64,000 nt of DNA. It comes from Endomychus coccineus. Lineage: Eukaryota > Arthropoda > Insecta > Coleoptera > Endomychidae. The notes below the pieces were generated by a model, which made no database searches, was not told the origin of the DNA, and worked only from the letters and a program-made list of their open reading frames with translations. A program made the position numbers and the translations under genes. Below, in pieces: positions 52,821 to 64,000 of the stretch. The stretch covers positions 231,475,771 to 231,539,770 of the forward strand of contig OY294067.1 in NCBI GenBank assembly GCA_958510875.1, written 5' to 3'. The first letter of the stretch is position 1; each line of letters opens with the position of its first letter.

Positions 52821-54360
52821 TACACACATCAAAAGAATCTAAGGGTCAAGCATATTTTGGGATTGTTTGGTAATTCTCGGAGATCCACGTGGCATTATCG
52901 CGTTGCAGATCTTTGTTTGTTATTTATACAATACTTTTTTATCATTTTGAACATCCTGGCATGTGTTCCTCTTTTTTCCAACGACTATTCATTTTCTCCA
53001 TGTCGTTCCTTGTTTCATTCATCAGCTCAAATCAGATGTTATCCGACCAGCGAATGATAATTATTGAGAATTGTGAGTAGTGTTGTTTGTCTAAATTATG
53101 GAACGTAATCACCTTCAGAGAGACGTGCACTTAAGGGCCATTGGAATGCTTCAAGCTGGAATGTCGCAGAGGGTTGTTGCCAATGAATTAGGGACTAACC
53201 AGTACACTATAAGTCGCTTATGGATTCGTTATAATCAAACTGGTGATGTTAGAGAGCAACATACTGGCCGTACCAAAATAACAACGGCGACACAGGACAG
53301 ATTTCTGAGAATTCAAGCTCTGAGAAATCCAACCCACACGGTAGGTCAACTAAGTTTGGAACTCAGAAACGCTCACCATATACAGATAAGTGACCAAACT
53401 GTGAGAAATAGACTACACGAGTCCAATTTACGTACCAGGCGTCCATGGAGAGCTCCACCATTATCCAGAGGAAATCACGAGGCCCGAATAGTCTGGGCTA
53501 GAAATCACATCGAATGGGGTGTGCAAGAATGGACTCCTGTGTTGTTTAGTGATGAATCGAGATTCGGTTTACGTCCAGATACTAGACGTACTCGTGTAAG
53601 AAGACAACCGGGAAATGTTTGGAGACTTAGGACTGCACAGGATGTTCACAGCTACCAAGGCGGAACGGTGATGGTTTGGGGTGGTATCAGCATTGGCGGA
53701 AGAAGCGACCTCGTATTGCTTGAGAGGTTTGTAAATGCTCTTAGATATAGGGACCTGATATCAGATCCATTTGTCATTCCGTATGCAGCTGCAGTAGGTG
53801 GAAACTTCATCTTCATGCATGACAATGCGCGCCCTCATACCGCCGCGATCGTAAGAGATTACTTGGATGAGAGTGGTATAAGAGTTTTGGATTGGCCTGC
53901 TCAATCGCCAGACCTGAATCCGATTGAGCATGTCTGGGATTTGCTTGGCAGAAGAATTTTAAGGCGTAACATTCTCTTCCAGACACGAAATCAATTGTTC
54001 CATACTCTGGTTGAAGAATGGAATGCGATTGATCAGTAAAGCATCGATAACCTTATTCTCAGCTCACCAAATCGATGTAGGGCAGTTTTGAACAATCACG
54101 GTGGACACACTCTGTATTAGACATTGACCAGTGACAATTTTTTGGCTCAGAATCCTAAGTGCATTGAATTCGAATGTTTCACTCTTTTCAGTTAGATTAA
54201 AGCTTTCAATTGATTTGCAAACTTTGTATGAAATTATAAATAAATTATGTGGCAAAAGATTATGTTCTACGTGGGTAACAAAAATTGTATTGAATTTCCC
54301 ATTACCAAGTGACGAAACCCTAAAAATATCGCTGACCCCTACATTTTTTTGATGTGTGTA
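52821..54360 (+). mobile_element. Nearly intact Tc1-like transposon
   Basis: Terminal inverted repeats TACACACATCAAAAGAATCT (left) and, inverted, TACACACATCAAAAAAATGT (right), continuing through AGGGGTCAGC-type sequence, are flanked by TA (52819-52820, 54361-54362). Length is 1540 bp. One transposase gene lies in the same direction as CaMKII. Target duplication and gene order are complete. The insertion is in the 4.6-kb intron between the exon ending HRDLK and the exon beginning PEN. Confidence 0.93.
53098..54039 (+). CDS. Tc1-like transposase (DD34E), prematurely stopped
   Basis: An open frame of 313 codons. It starts MERNHLQRDVHLRAIGMLQA with a first HTH (MSQRVVANELGTNQYTISRL), a GRTKITT hook between the HTH domains, a second HTH (ISDQTVRNRLHE), then VLFSDESRFGL (first Asp), a GGTVMVWGGISIGGRSDLV box, FMHDNARPHTAA (second Asp) and SPDLNPIEHVWDLLGR (Glu). 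There are 34 residues between the second Asp and the Glu: DD34E. The frame ends at a TAA after NAIDQ, while the same frame continues SIDNLILSSPNRCRAVLNNH to a second TAG, so about 30 C-terminal residues are cut by one nonsense codon. No other lesion seen. Activity is unlikely but not excluded. Confidence 0.93.
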   Translation: MERNHLQRDVHLRAIGMLQAGMSQRVVANELGTNQYTISRLWIRYNQTGDVREQHTGRTKITTATQDRFLRIQALRNPTHTVGQLSLELRNAHHIQISDQTVRNRLHESNLRTRRPWRAPPLSRGNHEARIVWARNHIEWGVQEWTPVLFSDESRFGLRPDTRRTRVRRQPGNVWRLRTAQDVHSYQGGTVMVWGGISIGGRSDLVLLERFVNALRYRDLISDPFVIPYAAAVGGNFIFMHDNARPHTAAIVRDYLDESGIRVLDWPAQSPDLNPIEHVWDLLGRRILRRNILFQTRNQLFHTLVEEWNAIDQ

Positions 54361-54362
54361 TA

Positions 54363-55454
54363 TTACGTAGTTAATGGCGAAATAATACTAATTATAATTT
54401 GACAACTTACAGGCTCAAAACATATTCACAATTTCACTCCTAATCCCAATATTTTACATATGCAAGATAAACATAAACTTATTATTCTAGAATCGAAAAA
54501 AAATTTTAGAACATTTAAAATTGTAACATAATATTAAATGATCAAATCGATACCTATAATGCACCACTTGTCAACAATTTTATAACTCTCACCCAAACCA
54601 TTGTCTACCCCCATCTCTCAATTTGTATCACATTTAGATTTATTTTTAATATCTACGGACATAATTTTAGATTTAGCTTTATGTTTGGCTGTTCAAATAA
54701 TTTCCTCAAATAACCGTCCAAAAGACATGCACAAAATCCTGATTTAATATTATAAACATTTTAACCAACTATCATAGTGCTCATACACATGAAAAATCTC
54801 AGGCTTCATACCATAGCTTATGTCTGATGGTCTATCCCTCTCAGGGTGGTGCATAATCTATTCAACATTGGATTATGTTTTTCTGTCGTTATGAAAATAG
54901 ATGTTAGAATTGAGAAATGGCAAAAATTAATTGAAAATAAAATGCAATTAATAATAAGAAATTATTCCCGAAGAAATTCGAAACAACTAAATCAGGAAGA
55001 TATTAGGAATAGATGAAGATTGATTGGTATCATAGATGTCTGTTTCCTTCTTACATTACCGATGTTACGCAAAAATTATCTTCATACCGTTTTCAACATT
55101 CAGTATGCAGATTCTGTATTACCATGTTTTGGCTATATTTTCCCAGCATTCCTACTGTTCTTAATATTTTCAAGTATCACCTGTTATTTATGCATCAATT
55201 GCTATGTTTCATGCCGTTGTGACCAATCTGTATGAAAAAGAAATGAATATTAATATTAACCTTTTGCCAAAATCTATTTATGTTGCAGTTTATGATTAGA
55301 ACTTGCGTGATGTCTAGGGTTAATTGAATGTAAACGGGCATTATCAAATAAGTAATAATGATTCAGCTTCATACATAATATTGTGTATGTTATTTCTTTG
55401 TGCTATATATAAAAAAGAACATGTGGCGTCGAAACTAATTACATTAATTTTTAG
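54363..55454. other. CaMKII intron (3' part), nothing recognised
   Basis: No feature found. It ends with the acceptor CATTAATTTTTAG (AG at 55453-55454). Confidence 0.55.
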
Positions 55455-55769
<315 letters not shown>

Positions 55770-55865
55770 TGAAAATTTGAATCATACTGAGTGCACTGAG
55801 TTCTGATTATACATAAGCCAATTTCCACATCACATTTTACTTACTCAATCCTTTGGAATATTATA

Positions 55866-57743
55866 CAGGGTGTTTCAGTTTCTTTAGCAAATGATCGAAC
55901 TTCTAAAAATAATAGGGGTCTTTCATATAACATTTTTCTCTAAATCACTCCGTTTCCGAGATACAGGTTGTTGAAGTTTTGAAAAATTATTACATTTTCT
56001 TCATTATCTTCTAAACAAATGAAGATTTTTGGTTCAAACTTGGTAAACTCCAATTTTACTGAATAAGAAATTTTTTTGGTTACAAAATGTTCTTGAGACA
56101 AATACAGTAGCGTAGTTATGGGGTTTTGTATTCATTCAAACCCCTTAAACTTCTATGCCAATGGTCGGGAAACTGAAATCCTGTTAAATTCCACGTAATT
56201 ACAATCCTTAGAACGTAATTACCAACAGTTTAATCTCTTTTTTCAAAACAATTAACCTTAGTAGATATGAGTACCATTAATTCTTATAATCGATTCACTC
56301 CATTCTAAATTTCATTTAAATACTATGATGTTTCAGTGTATTACTGTATACACATTTATAAGCTTTGATCTATTTTCTATAAAAAAGTATTCTTAGTACT
56401 TTTCTCTTAGAGGTTTCCTATTCGAACTATTTTGATTTTTCTAATCAGGGTTATCTCATGGAATTTTATCGAAGGACTATTTAAAAAGTTATTTAAATTC
56501 CTATATATTGTTTTTGTAAATGTCAAGCGAGACATTGACACTGAAATTTTCTTGGAAATTCCTAGATCTTGTACCATGAGTGTTTTTATTTGCGCATAGA
56601 AGTAAATTGTGAAAATCACTAAAACCACGTCTGTATAAAATGTGCTTCATCTGTCCAGAATATTTGATGGAGAAAGTTTTCGTTGTTGTTCAGTTTCTTA
56701 TGGGAGAATGAAAACTCATCATAGCACAAGATGTATGAATTTTCAAGCAGAATTCAATGTCAATGTCTGGCTTGGCATTTACAAAAACAAAATTTTTGGG
56801 CCATACGTTGTACCAGACAGACTAATTGCCTCTCCTTTTTTCGAATTTTTGGAAACTAACCATGAAGACATGTGGGAGGAAACACCATTCAATGAGGGTA
56901 CAAATGCATGGATATAATTGGATGATTGTCATGCCCATTCTGGAAGACAAGTACGAGAATGTCTAAATTGGAAGTACGGTGAAAGATGTATTGGTAGAGG
57001 TGGTCCAGTTGCATAGCCTATTCGACCACCTGACCTTAATCCTCTGGACTTTTTTGCTTAGGGTTATCTGAAAGATAACGTTCATGCCACGCCGGCTCAT
57101 AATAGAGAAGATCTACTGAATCGTATCCGAAGAGCTTGTGGTGAAATGAATAATAAAATGTTAATTCGAACAAGAAGGTCGTTGAGAAATCTGTGTCGCC
57201 GTTGCGTTGAAGTGAATGGATCTTTTTGAGCATTTATTATGAATTATTTTTTAATCGTTCCCAATAAATAGGTATTTAAATATTTTTGTACTTTTTAAAT
57301 AGTCCTTCAAAAGAAATTCCCTGAAATAGCCCTGATTAGAAAAAATCAAAATAGCTCGAATAGGAAGCCTCTAAGGGAAATTTATCAAGAATAATTTTTT
57401 ATATAAAATAAATCAAAGTCTTCAAATTTGTATACAATAATGATTTCCGACCATTGGCGTAGAAGTTTGAGGGGTTTAAATGCGTACAAAACACCATAAC
57501 TACGCCACTGTATTGTCTCAAAAAATTTTCTCTTCTAGTAAAACTGAAATATACCAAGCTTGAAATAAAAAACTTCATTTGTTTAGAAGATGATGAAGAA
57601 AATGTAATAATTATTCAAAACTTCAATACCCTGTATCTCGGAAACGAAGTGACTTAGAGAAAAATTGTATATGAAAGACCCCTATTATTTTTAGTGGTCC
57701 TAACGTTCACCGAAGTTATGAACGACCAAACTGAAACACCCTG
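55866..57743 (+). mobile_element. Palindromic-ended DDD transposon relic, ends CAGGGTGTTTCAG
   Basis: CAGGGTGTTTCAGTTTCTTT starts the left end. The inverse (CTGAAACACCCTG) closes the right end. TA flanks both (55864-55865, 57744-57745). Length is 1878 bp. Inverted arms extend roughly 480-640 bp, including GAGATACAGGTTGTTGAAG and AACTACGCCACTGTATTG/CAGTAGCGTAGTTATGG. A dead plus-strand transposase (56642-57230) fills the centre. Related to the elements at 857-1785 and 41741-43903. Confidence 0.9.
56642..57230 (+). pseudogene. DDD transposase C-terminal remnant
   Basis: Reads ILHLSRIFDGESFRCC-like start, then FQAEFNVNVWLGIYKNKIFG, PYVVPDRL, FFEFLETNHEDMWEE, LDDCHAHSGRQVRECLNWKY, GERCIGRGGPV, RPPDLNPLDFF, GYLKDNVHATPAHNREDLLN and CRRCVEVNGSF. 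Order and motifs match the transposase at 42198-43258 (GRRGPMEWP..SSDLNPLDFF, CMEVNGG). In-frame stops lie at about 56917, 57016 and 57059. Everything before the first Asp is missing, having been replaced by inverted arm sequence. Forty residues separate the presumed second and third Asp, one fewer than in the 42-kb copy. Confidence 0.85.
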
Positions 57744-57745
57744 TA

Positions 57746-59040
57746 TATTTTTATCTATTGATTTTGAAAGGAGGGCAGAAAATGGGTTTTTGGTCATGGA
57801 TTTCATGAGGAATTGAAGTATAGCAGCGTTTACATACATATGACGTTGAAATTTTTAAATATTGACTTTTAAATGGCACTGTTAATAACAGCTGGATTTA
57901 TCTGTATCGCCCACACAACTATTTTAGCCATAGAGTATCCAAGATCATTTTTTTGCGATAGATTCTAGGCAGGGCCGAAAGATCTGTTCACATGACCAAT
58001 GTTTCAATTCCCTCTGGCTCTTCGACTGTAGTTAAAAATGAACCGTTACATAAAGCGTATGTTCTAGATGTTAGATTATACAATTTTACTCCATCCGCTC
58101 TCTTAGCAGCAGCATGTTTGGATAATCCGTATTTGCTCTTTTTTAATGATTATAAGTCGCCATAAAGCAGCAATCATCACGTGTATGAACAGTACCTTAT
58201 CGATTATTCATATCCCGATTTATTATGGCATCTCCATCATTTAATTCATATACCAGGTTAAGAATATTGTTTCTCCTTTTGAAAACTTCCAAAGACGCCG
58301 GCGGTTTTCCTTTAATGACTGAAAGTTAATACAGATTCCAATTACATGTAAACGAACGATAATCGATTTTCACGTCCTCAAGTATTGCCTCTAGTCCTCT
58401 CGAGAAATATCTCAGTAGGGTTCAGGAATAATGCGTCTCGCATGTGCCTCGAGAACTAATAAAATCTTTACTATAAACATGTTTTCATCAAGGATCACAC
58501 TCTTCTCTGAGATTATCCTTTTCTATTTCCAATATTCCCACAGCCAATAATATCTATTTAGTGTATCATCTTTTCACTTGTAGAACGTGACTTATTCCTC
58601 TAGAAATGAGAAGACATCATGAGAAACACAAATACCCTTGCCTAAAGAAAATGTATCATACCTATATTCCATTCCAGATACTTTTCCTGGTGATAATAAT
58701 CGCATAAAACTAAAGTAAGGTACACGTTAAGATAGAGCAGGTGAATAAGGAAACCTTTAGGTATACTTGAAGGTCGATATTATCATTATTTTTGGAAAGA
58801 AATCTTTCATGTGATCGTTTTTATTATGTTTGTGATTTCTTTTTCATATTCCAGTCTTTGAAATCGTGATTATTCTCTTGATTCTACAAACAAAATTGTA
58901 TTTTCTTGTAATCAGCTTCAATATAGTATAAAGACAAATGGATATAAGACAAATATTGGGGATTTGTGTAAGACAAATATTGGGGATTTGACCAATAATA
59001 ATTGTTAAATGAACAAGTATAAAGTACAAAAATTGAACAG
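57746..59040. other. CaMKII intron, nothing recognised except a 24-bp repeat
   Basis: TAAGACAAATATTGGGGATT with TGTG is repeated about twice at 58945-58990. No other feature. Confidence 0.5.
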
Positions 59041-59289
59041 AATCAGCCATTACGTGATGAAAATCGATTCTATACTTGAATAAAATAACTATTAACAGTT
59101 TGATTTTCACTAATTTAATAAATAAATTTTAACTATACTTTCGCTTCTTCAAACAAATATTACAAAGCACTAGTACTTTTTATTTGAATATAATAAGCTA
59201 CGGTATTAGCGAAAATATATTACATTCATGTATCAAATTAGTGAAAATCGCACTTTTAATAGTTTTTATCTAACAAATAAAAAATCAGT
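59041..59289. mobile_element. MITE, AATAACTATTAAA family, copy 3
   Basis: AATCAGCCATTACGTGATGA, AATAAAATAACTATTAACAG and GATTTTCACTAATTTAATAA on the left pair with AAATTAGTGAAAATCGCACT and TTTTAATAGTTTTTATC on the right, ending AAAAATCAG. The most complete left end of the family. Confidence 0.8.
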
Positions 59290-61699
59290 TCGTTTACGAT
59301 TGGGTATCCAATACATATGTTAGTTTTATAGTTGACAAAACATGGAACCTTGGTTTCATTATCAAAACGAACGATGATATGCTTGAAGCTGAAATATCAA
59401 TCATGGACCAAATAGGTAGGAATAAATACGTGTACTCCGATAGAAATTTAAAGATTGGTTATAATTTCATACTGTCAAATGTCACAGTGGAAACTGTGAA
59501 GAATTATGTTCAAATAAAATTATACGGACAAACAAAAAGTAAATTTGAACAGTTTTCAAAAAATAAATTATGTGACCAATTTGATGATTGTATTTTACTG
59601 TACTTGAGTTGGGTATTACTATTCTCACAACTGTTTCTCATTTGTCTTTGGATATTGTTAATTTAAAAAATGTTCATTTGAATATTTTTTATCACAAAAA
59701 TTGATATTGAATTCTTAAATGTATTCATAATATCACACAACACTGTTAAATAAATTTTCCTGTGGGAAATTAAACTATTTACGAAATTTTATTTCCTATC
59801 GACCTGACATTTCCAGGGTCTTATTTTTCCGGTAATGAGAACCTATCCCCAAAATTTGAACGAAACCGGAGATGTTGACCCATAGAGCTTTGCTGTTCTG
59901 ACGTGGAATGACTCACTGATTACAAATATGAGGTGACAAGTTATGAATCTAATTTTAAAATGGCGGAAGAAACTGGGACGTGAATCTGAAAGAAACGTTA
60001 AAAACATATCGGTCTTTGATCGAAAATTACTGAATTATGAGGGTTATCGCAAATGAAAGGATAAAACAGAGCTTTCGATTTTTTATACCAATTTGTCTCA
60101 ATTTATTTTCATTTTATTCTGAACTATTAATAGATCGATTTTCCAGAAATCCAATAATTATCAATTTATATGATAAACAAGCTCGACTTTATCTGAATTA
60201 AGGAGTTATAACCCATGTCCAATATGCAAGTATCCCTTAACAAAGTCTCACTATTCACACGATAAAGCTATCCAGCATGATTTACTTGCACCAAATTCTA
60301 GTATAGAGAGCCAACAACTCATGAGCAGTTCAGATGAAACAAGAAATTATTTTTGTACCAATAAAAACGAAGAGGTTATAATTTTTATTTCATTTATCAC
60401 AAAATTTTCCATGAAGCTTAGCCAAAATTAGAAGAATATGATGAAAGCGATTACGTAATAACCTAATAAATCTATTAAAATGTCCAGAAAATGAAACCGC
60501 AATAATAACACGAAACCGAACTGGGATAGATCACAAATTCAATCAGATGATCTATATATAAGGTTCGAACATAGGCCAATATAAACAACACTGAGAAAAA
60601 AGTATATTATCTTAAAATATAGGTAACTCTGAATAGAATATTCTTGTCTCAGCATCATCTTGATTTATAATCATTTTTGCTGTAGGAGAAACACGATTAA
60701 CATCAAATGAAATTACGAGAACGAATCATCATTATAACCTGAGTTCTGATTACCCTCTGCAATAATTTATTTTATCTGCTCATCGTGATTCGAAATACAT
60801 ATTAGTTTCTATTGCTAAAACTCTATTCAATTTAAGCAAACGAGAGCAGAGGTTACGAATTAATTACTCATCTATTCGGAACAAGTCCATGAGGATCCAT
60901 AACTTGAGAATGCTATGCTGCAACATTTATGATTTTCAACTAGATAACAAGATATTCAACTACGTCTTTTTGAACTATGCTACAGAATGCGTGATTTTAT
61001 CTCAATACGGAGTAGGGAGAAAGAATATTTTTAATATGCTTAATAATGTGAAGATACTGTATTCTATAGATTTTTCGACGTAATCTTATTGTTCAAAATA
61101 TTGAATCTGAACTGGCTAATCAGACATTATACTAATCTAAGTTTTTCCAATAGCGAAAGATAATACCAGTATCTAGTTGGTGTTATTCGAAACATTCATC
61201 ACTATCCCTCGCCTTCTTCACATTCTTTAATAATAACTTCACACCGTTCTCTTAATAATTGAAGGTTTATTTCATTAAAATTCACTTGACATCCACATAC
61301 TAATGTGGAGGTCAATGTGGTCTTCCCAAATTATTAAATTTGATGACGGTGAAAAGGAAAAAAAATTTTTCATAGAGGGAAAATCTTCCATATACGCTTC
61401 GGGTGCCCGTGTCCCCGGGTGTGCTGGATTCTTACCTCCTTCTCAGAGGAAGCCCGGCTGCATTAGTGTCCTATTGTGCCCTCACATATTGCTATCTCCT
61501 CATCAGTTCCGTGTATTTGATAAAAAAATTCATAACCAACACCTCATCGAAATATTTTGTCATTTGTCATATTATGAAGTTTAGAGATTCATGTAGAAAT
61601 AAATTTAAACAAACGGTAACTAACAGTATATGGTTTATATTTTTACGAATGTCTTATTTATTTATTTAGAAATAATATAAGTTTTTTAGATATATGTTC
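59290..61699. other. CaMKII intron, nothing recognised
   Basis: Open frames of 64-95 codons at 59379-59666, 60889-61083 and 61303-61584 show no domain, no splice context and no repeat membership I could see. Confidence 0.5.
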
Positions 61700-62000
61700 C
61701 TATTCACAACTTATCCTTAACTGAAAAAATCCATATTATATGTGCATTAAAATTTATAATAAATTGCCAGATCGTGTAAAATTGATAACAAACTATAGAG
61801 AATTTAAAACAAAAACTAAGAAACTACTAACCAATTTGGAACCTTATTGTTTAGAGAATTAGTTTTGAATGTAAACTTTTTTTTTGTGGCATAATCATTT
61901 AATTCATTTATATTGATACCATTTCATTCTGTGTTTTATGATACTTTTGTGTTCTAAGACTAAATTTGAAATAAAGATTATTATTATCATTATTATTATT
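61700..62000 (+). pseudogene. Non-LTR retrotransposon ORF2 C-terminus, 3' UTR and TTA tail
   Basis: Frames read HNLSLTEKIHI and then CIKIYNKLPDRVKLITNYRE, FKTKTKKLLTNLEPYCLEN and a stop at about 61860. IKIYNKLP...K.....FK..LK..L is the common C-terminal signature of Jockey/CR1-like ORF2 proteins. About 110 bp of 3' UTR follow, with GAAATAAAG, then a TTATTATTATCATTATTATT tail (about 61979-62001). Severely 5'-truncated. Confidence 0.75.
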
Positions 62001-64000
62001 AAGCGGTTCCATTCAAACTTGATGTCTCTCCCAAACAAACACATGAAAAACAGTTCTACAGCCTGTAGAGTTTGAAATATTTCAATAAAATTTTTACTCT
62101 TTACGATATGAAATAAATTTAAACCACATTGGAAAATTAAACACTACTATATTGATGTAACTTTTATTTGTATTGTACGTTATATGAGTTTCAGCATTTA
62201 CGCCATTCTCAGATGGTATCCAAGTAAGTACAAATACTGATACATATTGTTATGATTTCATTTCATAAACAATACAAATTTAAAAATAATAACTTACCGA
62301 ACTTGGAAAATCAGAAAAGATCAAATAAAAGTTATTTATATGGAATTAAAAACAATAGTAAAAGCTAAATAATAGTTAGGATATTAAAATTAACAATGTA
62401 AAACATAATAAACAACAATGTAATAGTATAAGAAGTGATAAACAAGAACTTCAGTGAAAGTGAAGAAACGTACTGTGTAACGAAGGCAGAAATCATAATT
62501 AAAGTGATTACAAAACTATCATGAGATAGTACAAAACATTGAATAATGTTATAGATATAAGTTAGGATTAGTAAATTTGAGTTATGTAATGTTAAAAGAA
62601 TGTTATTGATATAATATAGTATGTATTAGATTTAAGAATAAGTAACTGTCAAGAAAACCATGAATATGGGAATAATCATATTAATAATAACCCAATCATA
62701 GGTTATATTATACCAAAGTGTGGGGAAAAATGTAGGCAATATTAATTTAAAAAGAAGGAATCACTATCAATTAAAATAAGTTGAAAATCTCCAATAATTC
62801 AAAAATTATAGAATACTAAATTCTGATTGGTCGAGACGAATTTCTAGTGTCAGGCTGGTAACAATGAGTACTTGTGTCAGTTTAACAACAATTAACTTGG
62901 CATTCTTGATATGAAAAGTAAGTACCTAAATTGGTTAATTTTGAAAATGCTTGGCGTCGGTTTTGGAGGCCTATAAAAGGGTCTGAAAGTAGAGCCAAGT
63001 TTAGTTTGCATTAATATCCAAGTAGAGACTGTTCTTCTCTGGCAACTCACAAAAAATTTTCTAACCTAAGTTTATAAAAATAAACATCAGTGAACGCAAG
63101 TGTTCCAAACTTCGATAAGTTCCAAGTAACCGAAGTTAGTAAAAATTATTAAAGGTCAACAAGTGTTTCAAGTATCTAAACCAAGTAAAAGGTTGTAATA
63201 ACCTCCAATTTATAAGAAGTATCCAACGATTGCCATTCTTCAATATAATTTCAATAAAGCATCGAAAAGTTTTATATCTTATCTAAAAGAATAAAACAAA
63301 GTATTATCAACAGTTCCTGATTCTCAAGAAGAAGTAACCAAAATTAGTTACCTGTGATTATCGTGAAATAGCATAGTATTGTGTAAAAAGTGAATCAACG
63401 ATATTAAAAAGAAGTAAATTGAACATTGCCAACATTGTTAAACACACTTTTGGATATTATCTAAACGTAAGTTTGTTTATAATTTCTACATCATATTATC
63501 CGTATTATCTGTAAAGTAAAAGGAAGATTGTTGATTACAACAGTATAAACAAATATTAGTAGTAAAAGTGATTTTAAGGTTATATCATAGATCTTGTAAA
63601 ACATTAAATTTAATTACCCGAGATAAAGAAGAGTCATAGAAATTAAATATTGTGAAATTCAAAGAGCATTGTGTTTAATTCCATATAAAATTATTCTATA
63701 GATAAACTTCAGATAAACTTCAAAAGTTCAAAAACTTCATAAACATTAACCAAATAAAATTCAATAAAATAAAAAATTAATTAAATTTTTCTTAACAATA
63801 CATTTGAATACCGTCTGAAAATGGCGTAATACGCTAAAAACCAACAAATAAAAGTGATACCATTTAGTACTTAGTGTTTAATTTTAAATTATGGAAACAT
63901 TTTTAAATCATGGACAGTGGCGAAAAACATTAATATTTGCATACCATTAATTCAATGAAAATTATGTTCGAAACCATTTGCCTCCATTCAATTTTCAATT
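62001..64000. other. CaMKII intron, end of window
   Basis: AT-rich with no open frame of note. A TATA-box promoter candidate lies at 62972, followed by a gene-poor, A-rich leader-like stretch. Confidence 0.5.
62972..63472 (+). promoter_or_regulatory. Candidate TATA promoter with non-coding leader and splice donor
   Basis: GGCCTATAAAAGGGTC (TATA at 62972-62979) is a strong TATA consensus. About 490 nt downstream, CTAAACGTAAGTTTG gives a good donor (63467-63472). The stretch between has no long open frame. It could be a retroelement LTR with leader, a non-coding first exon, or chance. Same strand as CaMKII. Confidence 0.3.

Noticed and set aside
59379..59666. 95-codon open frame with hydrophobic C-terminus
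   Set aside because: Could mimic a membrane tail, but there is no family match, no regulatory context and similar-sized chance frames are common here.
61303..61669. Open frames with VPGCAGFLPPSQRKPGC
   Set aside because: Locally G+C-rich, but no recognisable protein and no continuity with the retrotransposon end at 61700.

Overview
The window is AT-rich, intron-dominated animal DNA, and almost certainly insect. The only host coding sequence I can recognise is three spliced plus-strand exons of CaMKII (calcium/calmodulin-dependent protein kinase II): 24182-24236, 50716-50854 and 55455-55736. Together they are 476 nt and encode about 158 residues of the kinase domain, from just after the N-lobe through the catalytic loop, DFG and activation segment to the start of the C-lobe. 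The N-lobe (ATP loop, catalytic Lys) and the C-lobe end, autoregulatory and association regions were not found, so the window lies wholly inside one gene. Its introns here are more than 24 kb, 26.5 kb, 4.6 kb and more than 8.2 kb. The protein is near-identical to insect CaMKII from memory. The species cannot be named from sequence alone.

The introns are an archive of transposable elements, many nested. Region by region: 0.4-2.4 kb, a dead non-LTR retrotransposon split by a palindromic TA-flanked element. 3.66-6.74 kb, a mariner copy split by a foldback element (GTCGAG ends) that carries a Cys-rich coding remnant. 7.56-8.46 kb, an inverted-repeat element with a relative at 37.5 kb. 9.0-10.2 kb, a dead tyrosine-recombinase (Crypton-like) gene. 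12.8-13.6 and 15.1-15.7 kb, non-LTR remnants. 15.7-17.8 kb, a pair of inverted hammerhead-like ribozyme motifs, one split by a second GTCGAG foldback element. 19.7-20.3 kb, a 632-bp palindrome. 20.7-23.0 kb, Penelope-like endonuclease fragments, a hAT element and a palindrome with further hammerhead-like motifs.

In the 26.5-kb intron: a SINE fragment, a non-LTR pol remnant (27.6-29.3 kb), a tRNA-derived SINE interrupted in its B box by a small element with a 9-bp target duplication (30.5-31.1 kb), a second mariner carrying a retrotransposon insertion (31.5-33.9 kb), a deletion-derivative hAT (38.4-39.8 kb), a complete DDD transposon with about 480-500-bp terminal inverted repeats (41.7-43.9 kb), and further palindromes (44.6-45.5 and 49.3-50.1 kb). 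The 4.6-kb intron holds an almost intact Tc1-like element (52.8-54.4 kb). The last intron holds another palindromic DDD-element relic (55.9-57.7 kb), a MITE (59.0 kb) and a non-LTR 3' end (61.7-62.0 kb).

The strongest themes for follow-up are the hammerhead-like motifs, the large number of independent foldback elements that would form long hairpins in CaMKII pre-mRNA, and the coding-cargo foldback family. Coordinates of degenerate elements are approximate to a few bases unless a target-site duplication is given. All family assignments come from reading motifs; no searches were run.
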